The notes: generated by a model not told the origin, from the letters alone. Shown: positions 1-23,922, counted from the stretch's first letter. The stretch: 64,000 nucleotides of DNA from Conus ventricosus (GCA_018398815.1 CM031595.1:141194614-141258613); one strand, 5' to 3'. Translations and numbers: made by a program.

Positions 1-1557
1 AACTGCGTTTTCACTCCCTGGAAATGAGAGGCATTCTGTGCAACTCTGTGAGTTTTGAAAAACCCATCTTTCAAGTCCTCTTTCAACTCGCTGAAATATG
101 TTGGTTTGCCTTTCTCTACCAAGTCATCCCTCATTTTCTCCAGATCAGAGATGCACATCATCACATTCACCTTGACAACACCAATGTCAATGTCTTTCCT
201 TTGAAAAAACTGACTCGGCCGCATCACTGGCTGCAGCCAGTCCATCATGGCATAGCTGAGTTTGATGAACAGTTCCTGAGCTACTTTCTTTTTCATCCCA
301 ATAGCCTTTGGGTCATTTGCATGGCTTCTGGCATCAAAGAAAGTGAGTAGGGAGTCAAGGGTGCGATAAACTGTTTCCAGAGCTGTGAAGAAAGAAAGCC
401 ATCTGACAGCATGCACTTCTTTGTACTCACAACAGGATCATCCAAAATTTTCTGGATGCTCTCAAGCTGATCACTCTTTGTTGGGGACTTGTGAAAGAAG
501 TAAAAAATGCTTGTGATGGTGTCCTTAAAGTTTTTAATAGCTGGAATGTTCTCAGCAGCCTGTTCAGACACAAGTGCGACTCTGTGTGCACTACAGTGAG
601 TGTTTTTCAAATGAGGATTGACTTCCATCAGCTGACCTGCCAGTCCATTCTTCTTCCCTGTCATTACACTGGCTCCATCTGTTCCTAGTCCAAAAATCTT
701 GGTTACTGGAATTTGTCGCTTGTCAAGTTCTGCTTTGATGGCTTGAAAGATACCTTTTCCAGTTGCATCTGTGATTCTTACATCTGTCAAAAAGAAAGTA
801 GAAGGCTTCATTGACAATGGGTCTACCACTCTGACACTTACAGCCAGCTTGTGATTAACCACAATGTCTGTGCTTTCATCTGTAAACAGTGTAATTACTG
901 GGGACTCATTAACCTTTTGAGTGATGTTTTCATCCACAATGTCTGACAACACTTGCAACAATCCATGTGCAGACGTCGTACTTGAATAGTTTGTTTTCTC
1001 ACCACACTGCAGATGTTCAATGTGGGGCACATTTAACAGTCTAAGAAATGACAGCAATGACTGGTACTTATGAAGCGGCAGACTTTCTTGACACAGCCAG
1101 AATACAGCTTTCATAGCAACTTGAACCGCCTCCTCTTCTTTGGATAACGCTTTTTCTGCAGCCACTGACATCCTCTTTTGCTCATTTGGTGCTGCCATTG
1201 CTCGCTGGTGATCGCTGCCAGACACATGTCTGGTCAGTGTGCTCGTTCGGAAGTTATTTGTCCCTTGCGCCATTGTGTTTGTAAAATTTCAGCTTCCTAC
1301 ACTGTTTGCAGTGCATAAGACCGTTCTCATAACTGAGCCATGGGTAGGAATGGAGCCAGCCAACTTGAAAATGTCGTGTTGCCTGTTCATTTTGTTTCGA
1401 TGTCAATGGCTGTGCATCACGATCTGAAGCAGCAGACGACTCGGAAACTGAAATCTCTGTTTTCACTCGGAGGCCTATCGCTACTCACTGTTTTTTGTGT
1501 GAATGCAAATAACGTCCTCTGTCCCTCTTCTGGTCTAGGTTTTTTCTTAGGAGGCAT
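1..1557 (-). pseudogene. hAT transposase, ZNF862/C17orf113-like, frameshifted
   Basis: Reading leftward, the protein starts at 1557 (MPPKKKPRPEEGQRTL). It continues in a second frame (1466-1254) with a TTF/BED-like zinc finger half (MHCKQCRKLKF). It then shifts near 1290 into the long frame 1273-293 with the rest of the finger (NNFRTSTLTRHVSGSDH), followed by the hAT catalytic region: FTDESTD near 866-886, GLGTDGASVMTGKKNGLAGQ and HCSAHRVAL. A further shift near 330-300 leads into a frame that stays open to base 1 (conserved words KLSYAMMDWLQPVM and DIDIGVVKVNVMM). The family is a hAT transposase often annotated as zinc finger protein 862-like. Three frame changes argue against a functional transposase, though some could be consensus indels. 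Confidence 0.8.
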
Positions 1558-1953
1558 CTTTGACGAACATATGATAATAATATCAACTTTTTCTGAAACT
1601 GAAAGCAGCAAACTCTTCCAAGAAAAGGAAAGTGTTCGCTTTCCAAGAACCAAAGAAAACGACAATTTTCATTGGTTGGAACATAAAACCTCTGACCAAT
1701 CATCCGAACGAACACATCTATTCTTAAAGCATTCGGTTAAGATAAGTTAGGGTCTTTGTTGCTTGATCGTTTTGTTGAAAGACTACTGCTTTTGAAACAC
1801 GATGTAGCAATCTATTTATTTAAATTTATGTTAGGCTGGCGCGCGTGCATATAAAAATGATGCGCCCGATGTCCCGCTAGGAGCAAAAGTAATGGGTCAA
1901 TTTTAGACTGAATGCGTCATTTGGCGCAGGGCGCGCTACAAAAATAAACCCTG
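1..1953 (-). mobile_element. hAT DNA transposon, cut by left window edge
   Basis: On the minus strand the element starts at 1953 with CAGGGTTTATTTTTG followed by a GC-rich stretch (CCCTGCGCCAAA). The same terminal sequence recurs at 11114 on the plus strand, which defines the element end. The interior carries a broken hAT transposase. The 8 bases outside the end are GTTCATGG; the other end lies outside the window, so the 8-bp target duplication expected for hAT elements cannot be tested. The element abuts a piggyBac coding tail at 1954, so it probably inserted into that transposon. Confidence 0.8.
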
Positions 1954-1958
1954 GTTCA

Positions 1959-2216
1959 TGGATTTGGCCTGACCAGATTCCAGAGGTGGAGGAAAACAAA
2001 TCAGATGATGAAGTGCGTCTGATAGCTAGGCACTTCATAGATTCTATTCCTCCAACACCTCACAAGCATCGACCAACAAGATCCTGCAAGGTGTGTGCCA
2101 AGAAGGGGAGGAGGCGTGACACCCGCTACTACTGCAAGTTCTGTCCCTCGCAGCCAGCACTGTGCTACCCGCAGTGTTATATGGACTACCACACCAAGTT
2201 CATTTATTGGCAGTAG
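1959..2216 (+). pseudogene. piggyBac transposase C-terminal cysteine-rich domain
   Basis: The open frame encodes about 85 residues ending at a stop at 2216. It contains the cysteine-rich zinc-binding tail of piggyBac transposases: RPTRSCKVCAKKGRRRDTRY, then YYCKFCPSQPALC, then CYMDYHTK. In the family this domain binds the transposon ends. The catalytic DDD region is absent because the sequence upstream of 1954 is the hAT element, so this is a 5'-truncated remnant. Confidence 0.85.
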
Positions 2217-2604
2217 TGTGGAATCTTGATCCTTCTGTCCATAGGTTCTGTGGTGTGGTGTGTTCTCTGCAGCACCGGTGTATTTTTTAGTAGTGTGCTT
2301 TCATCATCTGTGGTGTGGGCTTTTGTAGCTCAGTGCTGTATTTAGTAGTCTTTTTGTGTGGTTGTTTTTGCAGTGTTTTATATATTATCCTTCTGTGTTA
2401 ATGGCATATCGCTCGCATTTAGTTCATGAGTGAACCAAACTACATGTGTGAAAGAAAACAGAGTGATCAATGAACTGGAAGTAACATGGAGTGTTGGTAT
2501 TGTTATTTTATCACTGCTAAACAATACCAATTCCCAAGAGGCTTGCAAGATGTGCAGACTGATGCTGTGGATAATGTGTGATTCCCATCTTCTTTCCCAC
2601 CGTA

Positions 2605-4100
2605 CCGGACTGGGGTGCCCCCAATGATATGGGTTGGAAAAGAATACTTTCTCAAGCTTTATTGTGAGTACAGATGTTTGTCCTGAAGTTCAGTGAACAC
2701 TAACACCAGTTTTTGTAGTATTTCATTGTGATTTTAGTGCTATATTTTCTGTTTATGTTCAGAAAGTGTCTGTTTTTCAAACAAAACATTCATCATTATT
2801 ATGTATTTGGTCTACTCAGTACATACAAATCAGTTGATTGTGATATCTGGCTGTAGCCAAGGATATGACAAGAAAATTTCCCAAGTATCTAAGATATATG
2901 TCTAGAATTGAAAGAGCAGTGGGCATATTAGTGAACCTACCCAAGAAAACAAAATTGTGTCCCTTGATACCTGGATTGTACTTACCCAGATACACATAGA
3001 TTTATCATATAAAACAACAATTGTGGGTTGTAAATGCACTACCATATATTTACACAGGTGTTCAGTAAACACTAAAACCACTTTTTGCTGGATTTCCATG
3101 TTTTTATGTTTTGCTGCTGTGGACTTATGTATGCTTGCAAAGTATAATTTTTGTAAACAGTTGAATTATAAGATTACCTTTTATACTCAGAATGCACAAA
3201 ATCTAATATTATTTGGAGATATTATAGCTCTGGGTATAAGAAGAAAGCATGCAAAACATCTAAGAGATATCTCAACCAATACATCAGCACTGATCACATT
3301 AGTGAACCTACCGCAAAAAGTCAAATTTTGCTCTGGCACACAGAAACTACCTGGACTGGAGTTCCCCCAATGATAGGGTAAAAAATATATATATATGAAT
3401 TATCAAGCTTTTATTGTGAGTACAGATGTTTTGTCCTGAAGTTCAGTGGGCACTAACACCAGTTTTTGTGTTATTTCATTGTGATTTTAGTGCTATTTAT
3501 TGTCTTTGTTCTGAAAGAGCCTGTTTTCCAAACAAAACATTCATCATTATATATGTATTTGGTCTACTCAGTACAAACCAAATCAGTTGATTGTGATATC
3601 TGGCTGTAGCCAAGGATATGACAAGAAAATTTCCCAAGTATCTAAGATGTATGTCAAGAATTGAAAGAGCAGTGGGCATATTAGTGAACCTACCCAGAAA
3701 ACAAAATTGTGTCCCTTGATATCAGGGTTGTACCAACCCCAGAAATACATAGATTTATCATATAAAACATCCATTGTGGGTTGTAAATGCATTACCAGGT
3801 ATTTACACAGATGTTCAGTAAATACTAAAACCACTTTTTGCTGGGTTTGTGTGTTTTTTCGTTTTGCTGCTGTGGGGTTATGTATGCTTGCAAAGTATTT
3901 TTTTTTGGTAAAACCTGAATTATGAAGTTATTTAGCATACTCAGAGGAATCAGAATCTAATAATATTTGGAGATATTATAGCCCAAGGTATAACAAGAAA
4001 ACATGCAAAAAATCTAAGAGATATCTTTACTAGAAAATGAGCACTGATCAAAACAGTGAACCTACCGCAAAAAGTCAAAATTTTGCTCCGGCACACAGAA
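2605..4100. repeat. Two tandem copies of a ~749-bp unit in the piggyBac 3' region
   Basis: Unit 1 starts near 2605 (GGACTGGGGTGCCCCCAATG) and unit 2 near 3354 (GGACTGGAGTTCCCCCAATG). Long matching stretches follow in the same order in both: TTATTGTGAGTACAGATG, CACTAACACCAGTTTTTGTG, GATTGTGATATCTGGCTG and GCACACAGAA. The copies differ by scattered substitutions and small indels. The open frames inside them are not conserved, so no protein is proposed. Confidence 0.75.
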
Positions 4101-4141
4101 GTTCAAAACTGATACAAAATAGCGGCACTCAAGGGGGTTAA

Positions 4142-5396
4142 ATTGGCTTCTTTAACAATCAATGATTGTCAAACTAATCCAAGTTCCTTGCCAGTATCCT
4201 CTGATGGCCAAAAGCCTTTGCTCAGGAAATTAACAAGAACATTAACTGATGTGAATTTTCTTTTTATAACACTTTAAAATAACTCTCTTCACTTTTTACT
4301 GTACTGATGGACATAACTGGAAAAAAAAATCTTGAAGTAATCTATTTCTTTCATATGCTACTATGGGCACTTTTTAACTGTTAATAAGCTAACCAGTCTT
4401 TCTGAAGAGCATAACAATTATGATGTGAACTTTATTTCAGACTTGGTGATTCCAGCTCCTTCAGGGTTCCCAGGTGATGGGCATGAGGCCAAAAAAGGAC
4501 CTTTAAAGGACTTTAAAAGGACCTCAAATCAGTTTAAAAGGACCTTTGCCAACGTGGAGGAAGGGGGGGGGGGGGGGGGGGGGGGGGTAGACAAGGCGGG
4601 AAAAGGAATCTATCCTGTAAATGTTACTCAAGAACTCAGTATATAGCTGTTCCCCAAGCTGTTTGTTATGTTCGCATGTTCGCAATCCGTCATGTTATGT
4701 ACCTATATTTATTTGGGTAATAATATTTCATCATTATTGCCCCACTCTTCAAATGAATTTCTATAAAGGGAACATTTTAACATAGCTAGCATGAGCGAAA
4801 ACGTTAAGTCAGCTATATGCCGCGAACATTAGCACCGCGTCTGCACTGTGGAACCCGTGACGTCAAAAAAGCTGGATTGCAGCAACGCACCAGCAGAACC
4901 GCAGCTTTGCGTCGTCTGCTAGCTAAGCTTACTAAACAGAAAGCCCACTGATAGGCCAAGCGTTATAGGCCTGCCTACCGCGTTTCAGATGATCGCGTCG
5001 GCATCTGTCAACTCTTTGCAACTTGCAAAAGTACGGTTTGGGTTGTGGAAGATGTATCGGTTCCGTTTTCAAGGCTCCTTCTCTTGAAAAAACAGGACTT
5101 AACAGTACCTTTTGACAAAAATCCCGTTTATAAGGACTTCAAAGGACCCTACGAACGCTGTCCTTTAAATTGTCAGCTGAAAGGCCATGAACTGCATCTA
5201 TTAAAAAACAGCCAGCCTTCTTCAGGATGAGAAGACTTTCAAGAATTTCACTGGACAGTGTGCTCCTTTGGGGCCGGGGGTGGGGTGGGAGGGGGGGATT
5301 TTGGAGCTTTTTGTCCCTCTCCGCGAGTAGTCTGATGTTCCAGTCTCTCATCATAAGTGCCTGCAGAACTCGACTTCACGAAAAAGCTTTGAATGT
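4142..5396. other. Non-coding stretch with a 25-base poly-G run
   Basis: No gene is recognised. A run of 25 G lies at 4563-4587. Just before it are several copies of an AAAGGAC word (4495-4550), which recurs near 5140. From about 4790 the base composition becomes richer in CpG. This part may be the remains of the transposon whose zinc finger is read leftward at 5400-5720. Confidence 0.4.
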
Positions 5397-5399
5397 TCA

Positions 5400-5720
5400 T
5401 TGCCTACCGTTTTCCAGAATCACTGTTTCCCTTGTGGCTTTTGCTACCGATGTGCCGCTGAATGTCAAAGCGACCACCGTAGCAATCGAGATTTGACAGT
5501 TACACGTGGTGCTGTGTGCGAACGTATCGCCCTTCTTTGACGCAGTAATGAACTTGAAAATAGTATGATACGCTGGTTTGTACTTCTGTTCATATTTCTT
5601 TTTCTTTTGGATCACAGCTTCTACCAATGAATCTGAATTTTCGTTGTCTGTTTCATGCGCGCGAGTTGAAGCTGAGTGAGAAGCAATGTTGATGCATTCA
5701 TAGAGGCAGGAAGTACGCAT
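5400..5720 (-). pseudogene. BED-like zinc finger fragment of a transposase-type protein
   Basis: On the minus strand a frame runs through KKYEQKYKPAYHTIFKFITA and CTTCNCQISIA-like residues (CNC at the first metal-binding pair). One base out of phase it continues as GGRFDIQRHIGSKSHKG, which supplies the His pair of a BED/C2H2-like finger. The change of phase falls between the two halves of a single finger, so one base is missing near 5475. Such fingers sit at the N-terminus of hAT-type transposases and of host genes derived from them. No catalytic domain was found downstream. Confidence 0.5.
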
Positions 5721-6160
5721 GCGCCATCGGAACTTTTAAAAGTTGGACCAGACTCTTGGACTCGGCCGGATTACGTGTTCAGCGCATTTTCGTAAGCTCG
5801 TTCATCAAAATTTCGTACAATTTGGTTTTGAAACGTACAATCGTATAGCTGTATTAAATTTCGTGAGATTATACGCAAAAATCGTGAAGTGCACAGGTCT
5901 GCTTACCTTTCTCCATTGTCCATCAACGCTATACACAGCATCAATGAAACATGCTGATAAATCTGACTTATGGTCTCTATTCTCTCCTCATATCTCCTTT
6001 GCCCTCACTCCCTCACCCCCTCCAGCACCATCCTTACAGATCAGGCAAAGGCTCAAATATGCTGACCTTTGTAAGTCCAATGTTTCAGTCATTTGCTATC
6101 ACGCGTATCATTTCTTCCGATAAAGTGAACTTTTACATCTGACCAGTAGGTCTTCCACTA

Positions 6161-18400
<12,240 letters not shown>

Positions 18401-18402
18401 GT

Positions 18403-18403
18403 G

Positions 18404-18446
<43 letters not shown>

Positions 18447-18544
18447 GCGCGCGCGCGTACGTGCGTGTGCGTGTGCTCGTGTGTGCGTGCATGTGTGTGT
18501 GTGTGTGTGTGTGCGCGCGCGCGCCGCGCGCGCGCGCGCGCGCG

Positions 18545-18580
<36 letters not shown>

Positions 18581-18590
18581 TGCGCGTGCG
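18403..18590. repeat. Compound (GT)n/(CG)n alternating purine-pyrimidine tract
   Basis: About 185 bases of almost uninterrupted purine-pyrimidine alternation: (TG)n, a CGCGCGCG block, TG-rich spacer, a long GCGCGCGC block (18513-18543), then (TG)n again. Such tracts favour left-handed Z-DNA. No protein is implied despite the open frames. Confidence 0.9.
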
Positions 18591-19389
18591 CTTGTATATG
18601 CCGCACGTGCCGCTTTATCATGTGTGGCATGTACACGTGTGGACTGTCAAAACTCGTATATCGGTAATGCATAGTGCACGTGAGTACCGGCAATACTAGC
18701 AATTATCATACGAGCAGCTGACATTTCCAGTTGTGCGGAATTGCAGTTTAGAGCATGGTAATTTCGTATTGTATTTTTTTCAATGACTCATGAAATGAAT
18801 TTGAAACAAAAAAACAAAACAAAAAAACTATGCATATAAACAAATACATAAAGATTCGAAGAAAATAACCAGAGGTGCAAATGTCTGTGCACATGCTCTC
18901 CGTTACACGTGCAGCCACTTACGCACTGACTCCAATGTGCCGTGCCGAGGTTTCCACTCAGCCAGGAGGGACACAATGATCAGTTGTTTATGGCAAATAA
19001 TGTGGTTTAAGACTTCTTCAGTCGTGGGCGGTGCCCGTAGCTTCACAGCTGGGGTCGTGTTCTGGAGATCCGGGCCAGGAGTGTGTGTTCTAGATGGAGC
19101 TGGTGATGGTTTCTAGACTTAAAGTCTAAACAGTGTCGTCCTCGGTGCTATACAGTGTCCCTTCCAGGACCATTTAACTGACATGGGTCCCGGTGAGCCA
19201 GTTATGGTGGCGGATTCCTTCAAAAGGCATGGAAATTCCACGTAAATTCTTACTGTTGCCGTCAGTGAAGAGGCAGAAAATGATGTGGTGTGTTGCATAT
19301 GGCGGCTTCAAGGTAGAACACTCGTGTTGTCTTTCAGCCGCTGAGTCTGCTCTGACTTCTGGGGCCACTCTCAAGGATCACGTACAATT

Positions 19390-19980
19390 TTTGGTGGGGT
19401 GACTTCTTTCTAGATAAATGGCTTCTGCGCGGGCATGTAGGTGACCCGAGCGTATACATAACGCCGCCGAGTAGTGTTCTAGGCCAACCCTACGTATACA
19501 ACCATTTGCAAATCCCCAGTACTTAATGGCAGGCAGAATGTAACACGGCTGAATATTATGCGACATATCTACACGTATTTGTGACACAGGGGTATTTCTC
19601 GCGGTGATGCAAAGTCCCAAGAGAAAGGACAAGGACATCTGTGTATTGGTGCTTTTTGTGTGTAGGTCTGTATGGAAGCAAACATCATTAATACCGACAA
19701 GGACATCCAGAAAAGAGATGTTACAAGTTGGTAGTCCCGTCATTTGCATTGAACTGACTTGGTCGCATATGAATGGTTCTCGCAGCCATTTTATGAATTT
19801 GTTGTCCATAAATTGATACGACAGAACCATAGCAAAGCTGACATGAGGCGCAGTTTTAGGCATCTCATAAGAATGTTGGTTACAGAAGGAGCGTTAGAGT
19901 ATCTATAGCCAGCTTTTTCCAGTGTCTTTGAAACTGCTCGGAAAACATGTTGAACAGTGTCAAATGGCACTGTGACTAGA
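19390..19980 (-). pseudogene. Degraded Penelope-like reverse transcriptase fragment
   Basis: On the minus strand a frame contains ISFLDVLVGINDVCFHTDLH followed by TKSTNTQ. This resembles the conserved block of Penelope-like reverse transcriptases (FLDV...TDLYxKPTDTHQYL). Upstream residues in another frame (APSVTNILMRCLKL) fit the same family loosely. No GIY-YIG endonuclease was recognised. The assignment rests mainly on this one block. Confidence 0.45.
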
Positions 19981-20524
19981 GTATAATTTTATTGTGTATG
20001 TCGGTCATGAGAGAACTCCAGCCTGGAATGAGGAAGGCTAGAATATAACTCCACAGCATCACACAGTGACAAGATCGAGGCAGTCAACTTTCTTTACCTA
20101 TGAGGAGAGACATTACTGTAGGCTGCAGGAACGTTTACACCGTTTCTCTTTGCTTCACCAAGAAGACAATCGTCTTCCCAGAAAGTGATCGCAAGTTCTT
20201 GTGTACCTTTCGGAAATGGCAGAAATATTTGTTTGTTTGTTGTTCTTGTTGTTGTTTTGAGGTTTTCTCCAGATTTACAAGTCCCATTCGAAAGATTAAT
20301 TCAAGTCCTTAACGCCATGGTGCTTCTAAGGCGACAGCAACTGCAAGTTCACGCGCATCGTTGCAATTTGCAGAAATATTAGTGTCTTCCGATTTTTTTG
20401 TGTTGTTGTGCAGCTCTTTCTAAAAGTACAAGTATGTTTTTGCCTCTTCAGAATGAGTTTCAGTAGATGTCCAATGATACTTTGAGTTTCTTCTGCTGAC
20501 AGTCTGATAGAAGGGGAGGGGAGT

Positions 20525-20552
20525 TAGATAGGGGGGAGGGGGGGGGGGGGGG
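20525..20552. repeat. G-rich run
   Basis: An interrupted poly-G tract with a terminal block of about 18 G. Confidence 0.85.
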
Positions 20553-20924
20553 CTATAGGGTATCGACCTGAGACTCGGCTTAAGCTTCCAAACTGCACTG
20601 ATGGGTTTTCAATGATCGACCATAGCCTTTAAAGAGTTGCTTCAAGGCTCTTGGGGAAATGAAGTCTGGACGGTTTTTGATGTTGAGGCCTTGGTTGTTT
20701 CTTTGTTTCTTTCTTTTGTTTTTCTTCGTTTGACGGCGAAAACTCCAAGGTTCATTATTGGTTAAATTTTTGTCCATGCGACCATTTTTAACCTCATTAT
20801 TAAAGGGACCCACATTTTGTCTTCGGGTTTGATGTATTCGCATGATACCAGTGTACATATGTTTTATTTTTGTGTTATCCACGCCACCTGCACACGATGG
20901 CCGGGTCTTCTACGAAAGGTTCAA

Positions 20925-21530
20925 GGGTTTAATTGGATAACGCCTGCATGGTATCTTTTTTAATGGGTGAGTTCACGCACGGGACGTTGATCCAAAGTCT
21001 CGCCCGAAGGAACAGGAAAGGACTAGACCGCACGGATGTGAAGTCCAAAGAGAACATCTCTTCCAGTCTCTGTCCGTCTGACTGGTCTTGTCTACGACAA
21101 GAATTCAGAACATCTAATTCATATGTGGACAGTTTGTACCTTTGGGTCGGTTTTGAGCACGCCGTTGGTACACTGTCCACGTTTCATGCGTAGAGGAGTG
21201 CGGGGAGAACAATTGCTCTGTTCATCTTCAGCTTGGTCTCTAGACTGATGCCTCTTCTATTCCAATCATTGGTGTGTAGTCTGCCAAACGTTGCACTTAC
21301 TTTCGCAGTTCTGATGCTCACTTCATCGCCGATGGTGACATTCTTGGACTGTGCTACCAAGGTAGGTGAATTTACTCACTGCAGCGAGTCTCTCACCATT
21401 GACCGTGATGGTAGACTCATCTTAGGGTCTTCCTGGAGCGGGTTGATGCACAATTTCTGTCTTCTTTGTATTTATGGTGAGACTGAAGTCGGCGCAGGCA
21501 ACGGAAAATGTTGATGCTGGACTGCATGTC
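20925..21530 (-). pseudogene. LINE reverse transcriptase C-terminal fragment
   Basis: The minus strand reads, with frame changes, FSLTINTKKTEI, a QPAPG-like residue block, ESTITVNGERLAAVSKFTYL, GSTV, a TKLKMNRAIVLPALLYA-like segment and a degraded C-terminus. This is the post-catalytic region of an endonuclease/reverse-transcriptase LINE related to the one at 12400-15602. It is highly degraded and lacks the catalytic motif. Confidence 0.7.
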
Positions 21531-22570
21531 AGTTTCTGAGCCATGTTGAGAGCGCAATCATTTTGTGTCTCACCATGCTCTATGCTCCCCACAATGCATT
21601 GTTGGGAGTCGCCTTTCTGCCAATTGGATTAGTTTGTGATTTCCTCAGCACAGCCCGCACAAGTCCTATCTCACCGAGGGTTTGAGACCCGTCGGCTACC
21701 CTCACCTGGTTCTGCCAGCCTGCCAAAGCTTTTTGCCGGGGTTTGGTCGCTGTCGCATGTTAACAACTACGGGGAGCCACAGGTGAGAGCTGAGTGCCGA
21801 GTGAGGACCAAAGATGGATGTGCAGCCCTAAGAACTTGGCAAACACCCCACCGGAGATGCTACCTTTACCCGGGCACCCCATAGACCACAAATATCTTTT
21901 TAATATGTTATTCAACAAAACTTCCCTTTAAACAAAGTGTTAACACTGTTCTCGCAGAAATGTATCTAGGTCACATGACCTCATTTCATTCGCCCATTTC
22001 ACAAACTTCGTTTTCAGGTGATACACACGTCTAATTTACCTCACATAAACAACAATCCATTCTGGGTTCGCGGACCCCAGTTCTCTTTAAATTGACCTCT
22101 TTCTTTTCAGTCACCAAAATTCTTTCCGTGACGACAATCATCTCATCAAATTTCCCAATCAAAATTTTTCTTGACAGCAGACATTCTTCCCAATGGAGAG
22201 AGTTCGTTATGACCGCGACTCTTGTCTCCACTGACAATCCAAAAGCTCGTAGCTCCTGAGACATCTCAGGGGCTGCGAGCGGCTACGTCGAGAGGACGTA
22301 CAGCAAGAGTACGTCTGTCGAGTATACCTCCAACCAGGGACCGACACCGGAAGTTCTGTACGCACTAGGTGGTGGGGCCCGCCCCTTTCAGTACTTCGTT
22401 AGTGACTCAGAGAAGGGGAAGCCGGCCAGCTGCGCATCCCTTTGCTGTACGGTCCCTGCTCCAACGTGCAAAAAAAAAACCCAAAAAAACCTGGGTGGTC
22501 GCCCCTAGGATCAGTGATATACGAGCCAGCAAATGGTTGAGAGTTCAACTCTCTCTCAATCAGTCATACT
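21531..22570. other. Intergenic sequence, no gene recognised
   Basis: GC-richer stretches at 21640-21890 and 22260-22400 look like pieces of dispersed repeats, but no family could be named. An imperfect hairpin with stem GACGTAC/GTACGTC lies near 22295-22317. Confidence 0.4.

Positions 22571-22572
<2 letters not shown>

Positions 22573-22604
<32 letters not shown>
22573..22604. repeat. (CT)n microsatellite
   Basis: Sixteen CT units. Confidence 0.9.
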
Positions 22605-22606
<2 letters not shown>

Positions 22607-23474
22607 GCTCCTCCGCTGCTTCCGCCAAAGTGTCAGTTTTTCTTTTCTGTTTGTTAGGGTTTTTTGTTTGTTTGTTTTTTTACCCAAGAGCACAAATCAC
22701 TATTTTAAAAACAACGATCACCGAGGAGCAAGCACCCGATAAAGGTGAGTTTTCAATCACTCCTGTTAAAGTTCACCACCTAAAAGCATATCAAGTATCT
22801 GCAGAGCAGGTCTGCCGGTTTAAAGTGCACAAAAAGGGGAAGATTATATTTTTTCCCCGGGGCGCAAGACACATACACAAGAATGAGTAACGTTCTAGAA
22901 ATAGATGTTTTAAGATGCTTCATTTCATCTTCAAAACCTCGTCAAGTCTGAACTCTGACCTTTGTACAATTCGTAATTGACCAAATATTGCTCTGGTATC
23001 AAGTGTATCTGTCTCAGTGATGTAACTGTTCAGCATACCATCTTTTGATTGTAATTTAATGAAGCCTTTCGTGATGAAATCGTGCATTTTACAGATACTA
23101 GGAATGCTGGTGGTTTTATATAGCCTGGCTTTGTTAGTTGTTTTTGTTGTTTTTATTCCTTGTTATATTGACAACTTACCTTGTACAACGTTCAATAAGT
23201 AACATTCTGTAACTGTTCTTTACATCACATCTGGTCTTCACCCACATGCGTGCGTGATGGGACATTAGGCAGAACCCCTTCTTCCCCCTTCCAGCCTGGC
23301 TGTCCTGAATGGAAACCGAACCCCAGACCTTTGTTCAGAGTCTGACGTCTTACTCACCTGGCCAACGAGGCCCAGTTAGTGGTGTTTGATGAAAGGGCCA
23401 GGTGGTGTTTGACGAGAAGAACATAGGCAGTGTTTGATCAGGGAGCCTGAATGGATGAAGGGCAATGCGCGCTT

Positions 23475-23499
23475 GTGTGTGTGTGTGTGTGTGTATGAG

Positions 23500-23563
<64 letters not shown>
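23475..23563. repeat. Compound (GT)n-(GA)n microsatellite
   Basis: A short GT block is followed by about 60 bases of GA repeats, roughly 300 bases upstream of the CFAP52 start. Confidence 0.9.
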
Positions 23564-23565
<2 letters not shown>

Positions 23566-23744
23566 TCTAAAGAGATTTGACGGTCTGTTTGTTTTTCTTT
23601 TTTTTTATATCTTACATTTTCAATTGATTGAAGCTAAGACTATGACGAAGTTGCTCCCAGTCCGGTGAACAAGTAGCACACATTTAGAAAAGAAAGGGAG
23701 ATCAGTTGTTTCGTCATAGATGGCGCCGTACAGCGCTGTCGCCA

Positions 23745-23764
23745 TGTTTGTTACCAATGACAAC
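23745..23764 (+). promoter_or_regulatory. RFX X-box-like site overlapping a forkhead site
   Basis: GTTACCAATGACAAC (23750-23764) matches the X-box consensus GTNRCC(N0-3)RGYAAC at all but one position. It is overlapped on the left by TGTTTGTT (23745-23752), a forkhead core. It lies 92-106 bases upstream of the CFAP52 ATG. RFX and FOXJ1 are the standard regulators of motile-cilium genes, so the position fits the gene. Confidence 0.6.
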
Positions 23765-23855
23765 TTGAAAGTGTTGGGCCAACTTGAGTTGTTGACACGG
23801 TGAGGACACAAGGAATTATATCCAAGAGCGTCTGACGCCCGACGACGAATACAGC

Positions 23856-23922
23856 ATGACTCTGGATGATGATCACTCGGGAATGGACACGCTTGAGGTT
23901 GAACGAATCATTGGATTCAACG
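23856..23922 (+). CDS. CFAP52: CFAP52 exon 1
   Basis: The start codon at 23856 opens MTLDDDHSGMDTLEVERII and the exon ends GFN plus one base, donor GTAAGT. The family starts with a short acidic leader before the VIGFNG motif, which supports this start. A second Met lies nine codons downstream. Confidence 0.9.

Larger units (their letters stand above)
1954..4137 (+). mobile_element. piggyBac transposon remnant (3' half)
   Basis: The region begins in the C-terminal part of a piggyBac transposase and ends at 4137 in CTCAAGGGGG immediately followed by TTAA (4138-4141). TTAA is the obligatory piggyBac target site. The 5' part of the transposon is missing, replaced at the left by the hAT end at 1953. 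The noncoding tail after the stop codon at 2216 contains a roughly 749-bp tandem duplication. Confidence 0.7.
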
